A DNA stretch of 64,000 nucleotides. Source: Bradyrhizobium sp. 141. GTDB taxonomy: Bacteria > Pseudomonadota > Alphaproteobacteria > Rhizobiales > Xanthobacteraceae. The DNA lies in contig NZ_JADPKR010000103.1 of assembly GCF_023074055.1 (NCBI RefSeq), positions 186,001 to 250,000 on the forward strand. Direction: 5' to 3'. The notes beneath the pieces were generated by a model. The model saw only the letters and a program-made list of their open reading frames with translations. It was not told where the DNA came from and made no database searches. Made by a program: the position numbers and the translations under genes. Below are positions 63,424-64,000 of the stretch, piece after piece (the stretch's first letter is position 1; each line of letters opens with the position of its first letter).

Positions 63424-64000
63424 ATGGCGCGCGTTCTGATCGGCACCTCCGGCTGGCACTATGATTCCTGGCGCGGCCCGTTCTTCCCGGAGGGCGTGAC
63501 GCTGAAGGAGCAGCTGCATTATTACGCCGGACAGTTCGACACCACGGAGCTGAACGGCGTGTTCTACCGCACGCCGACGCCCGAAGCTGTGAAAGGATGG
63601 CGCGAGCAGACCGGCCGCGATTTCGTCTTCGCCTGGAAGGCGTCCAAATTCATCACGCACTGGAAACGTCTGTCGGAGCGCTCCGTCAACAGCCTCGAGC
63701 TGCTGGAGGACCGCATCTCACGGCTCGGCGGCAAGGCCGGCCCGATCCTGTTCCAGCTGCCGCCGCAATTCGAGGCGAACGCGGACCGGCTCGCGTCCTT
63801 CTTCAAGCTGTTGTCACGGAAACGGCGCTACAGTTTCGAATTCCGTCACCCGAGCTGGTATCAGCCGCGCATCCTGCGAATGCTGGCGGACGAGAACATC
63901 TCGCTCTGCCTGTCCGACCATCACGATGCGCCGGCGCCATGGAAGCGCACGGCGGATTTCGTCTATGTGCGCGGACACGGGCCGAGCGGGCGCTATCACG
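63424..64000 (+). CDS. DUF72 family protein, N-terminal part
   Basis: The frame is open at the right edge, giving the first 192 residues. The start MARVLIGTSGWHYDSWRGPF and FYRTPTPEAVKGWREQTGRD, with FAWKASKFITHWKRL, are typical of the DUF72 TIM-barrel family (YecE-like), of unknown reaction. The strand ends in SFEFRHPSWYQPRILRML, again conserved. Confidence 0.85.
   Translation, partial: MARVLIGTSGWHYDSWRGPFFPEGVTLKEQLHYYAGQFDTTELNGVFYRTPTPEAVKGWREQTGRDFVFAWKASKFITHWKRLSERSVNSLELLEDRISRLGGKAGPILFQLPPQFEANADRLASFFKLLSRKRRYSFEFRHPSWYQPRILRMLADENISLCLSDHHDAPAPWKRTADFVYVRGHGPSGRYH

Overview
The window comes from a GC-rich alphaproteobacterium, most likely Bradyrhizobium or a close relative in the Nitrobacteraceae. 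I infer this from the gene families (fused TRAP permease, DUF1236 protein, Cyo oxidase, PuuD, many orphan binding proteins) and from several families of palindromic intergenic repeats of the kind common in Bradyrhizobium. No database search was possible. There is no rRNA, tRNA or CRISPR array that I can recognise. Most of the window is ordinary chromosomal metabolism, with small operons on both strands.

Layout. 1-7925: 3' end of a GT4 glycosyltransferase, an alkyl sulfatase with a metallo-beta-lactamase fold, a two-gene TRAP dicarboxylate-type transporter, trans-aconitate methyltransferase (tam), and an SDR protein that lacks the catalytic tyrosine. 8207-14432 looks accessory: a Crp/Fnr regulator between two copies of an SDR gene end, then a four-gene minus-strand operon of exported or envelope proteins (coiled-coil/Sel1-like membrane protein, orphan TAXI binding protein, VasI-like protein, DsrE-like protein). 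An AT-rich block lies upstream of that operon, followed by about 1 kb of non-coding sequence with one possible 27-codon membrane peptide. 14433-17439: a DHA2-type MFS exporter and a B12-binding radical SAM enzyme.

17738-23918 is a plus-strand cluster: a molybdenum hydroxylase pair (iorAB-type), a flavocytochrome c sulfide dehydrogenase-type flavoprotein, then soxX, soxY, soxZ and soxA with tightly overlapping ends. soxB and soxCD are absent from the window. soxX has no normal start in its own frame and appears frameshifted next to a palindromic repeat. 23998-27094 is a sugar-type ABC importer (binding protein plus two permeases) without its ATPase. 27558-29934 is an operon of a biuret-hydrolase-like isochorismatase-fold enzyme and an NCS2-like permease.

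30239-41203 holds a hotdog-fold protein, a large indolepyruvate oxidoreductase-type enzyme, a flavin dehydrogenase, an HtrA-like protease without a signal peptide, a GMC dehydrogenase with its small-subunit-like partner, and a secreted nuclease-like protein. 41560-45407 is cyoABCD (bo3-type quinol oxidase, minus strand). 45664-50630 holds an SDR enzyme, a PQQ-type sugar dehydrogenase, puuD (urate oxidation), a glyoxalase-like protein and a small conserved protein. 50627-55722 holds cell-wall enzymes (L,D-transpeptidase and lytic transglycosylase), a DUF1236 protein, a Nudix hydrolase and an orphan Bug-type binding protein. 56178-64000 holds a coupled pair of phage-flavoured genes, a small secreted protein, an MFS transporter, an M20 peptidase, an enolase-superfamily enzyme, an M20 amidohydrolase, a small hypothetical gene and the start of a DUF72 gene that runs off the right edge.

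The strongest candidate for something undescribed is the 9358-13363 envelope operon. The most checkable anomalies are the soxX frameshift, the altered SoxY carrier tail and the duplicated SDR gene end around the Crp/Fnr gene.
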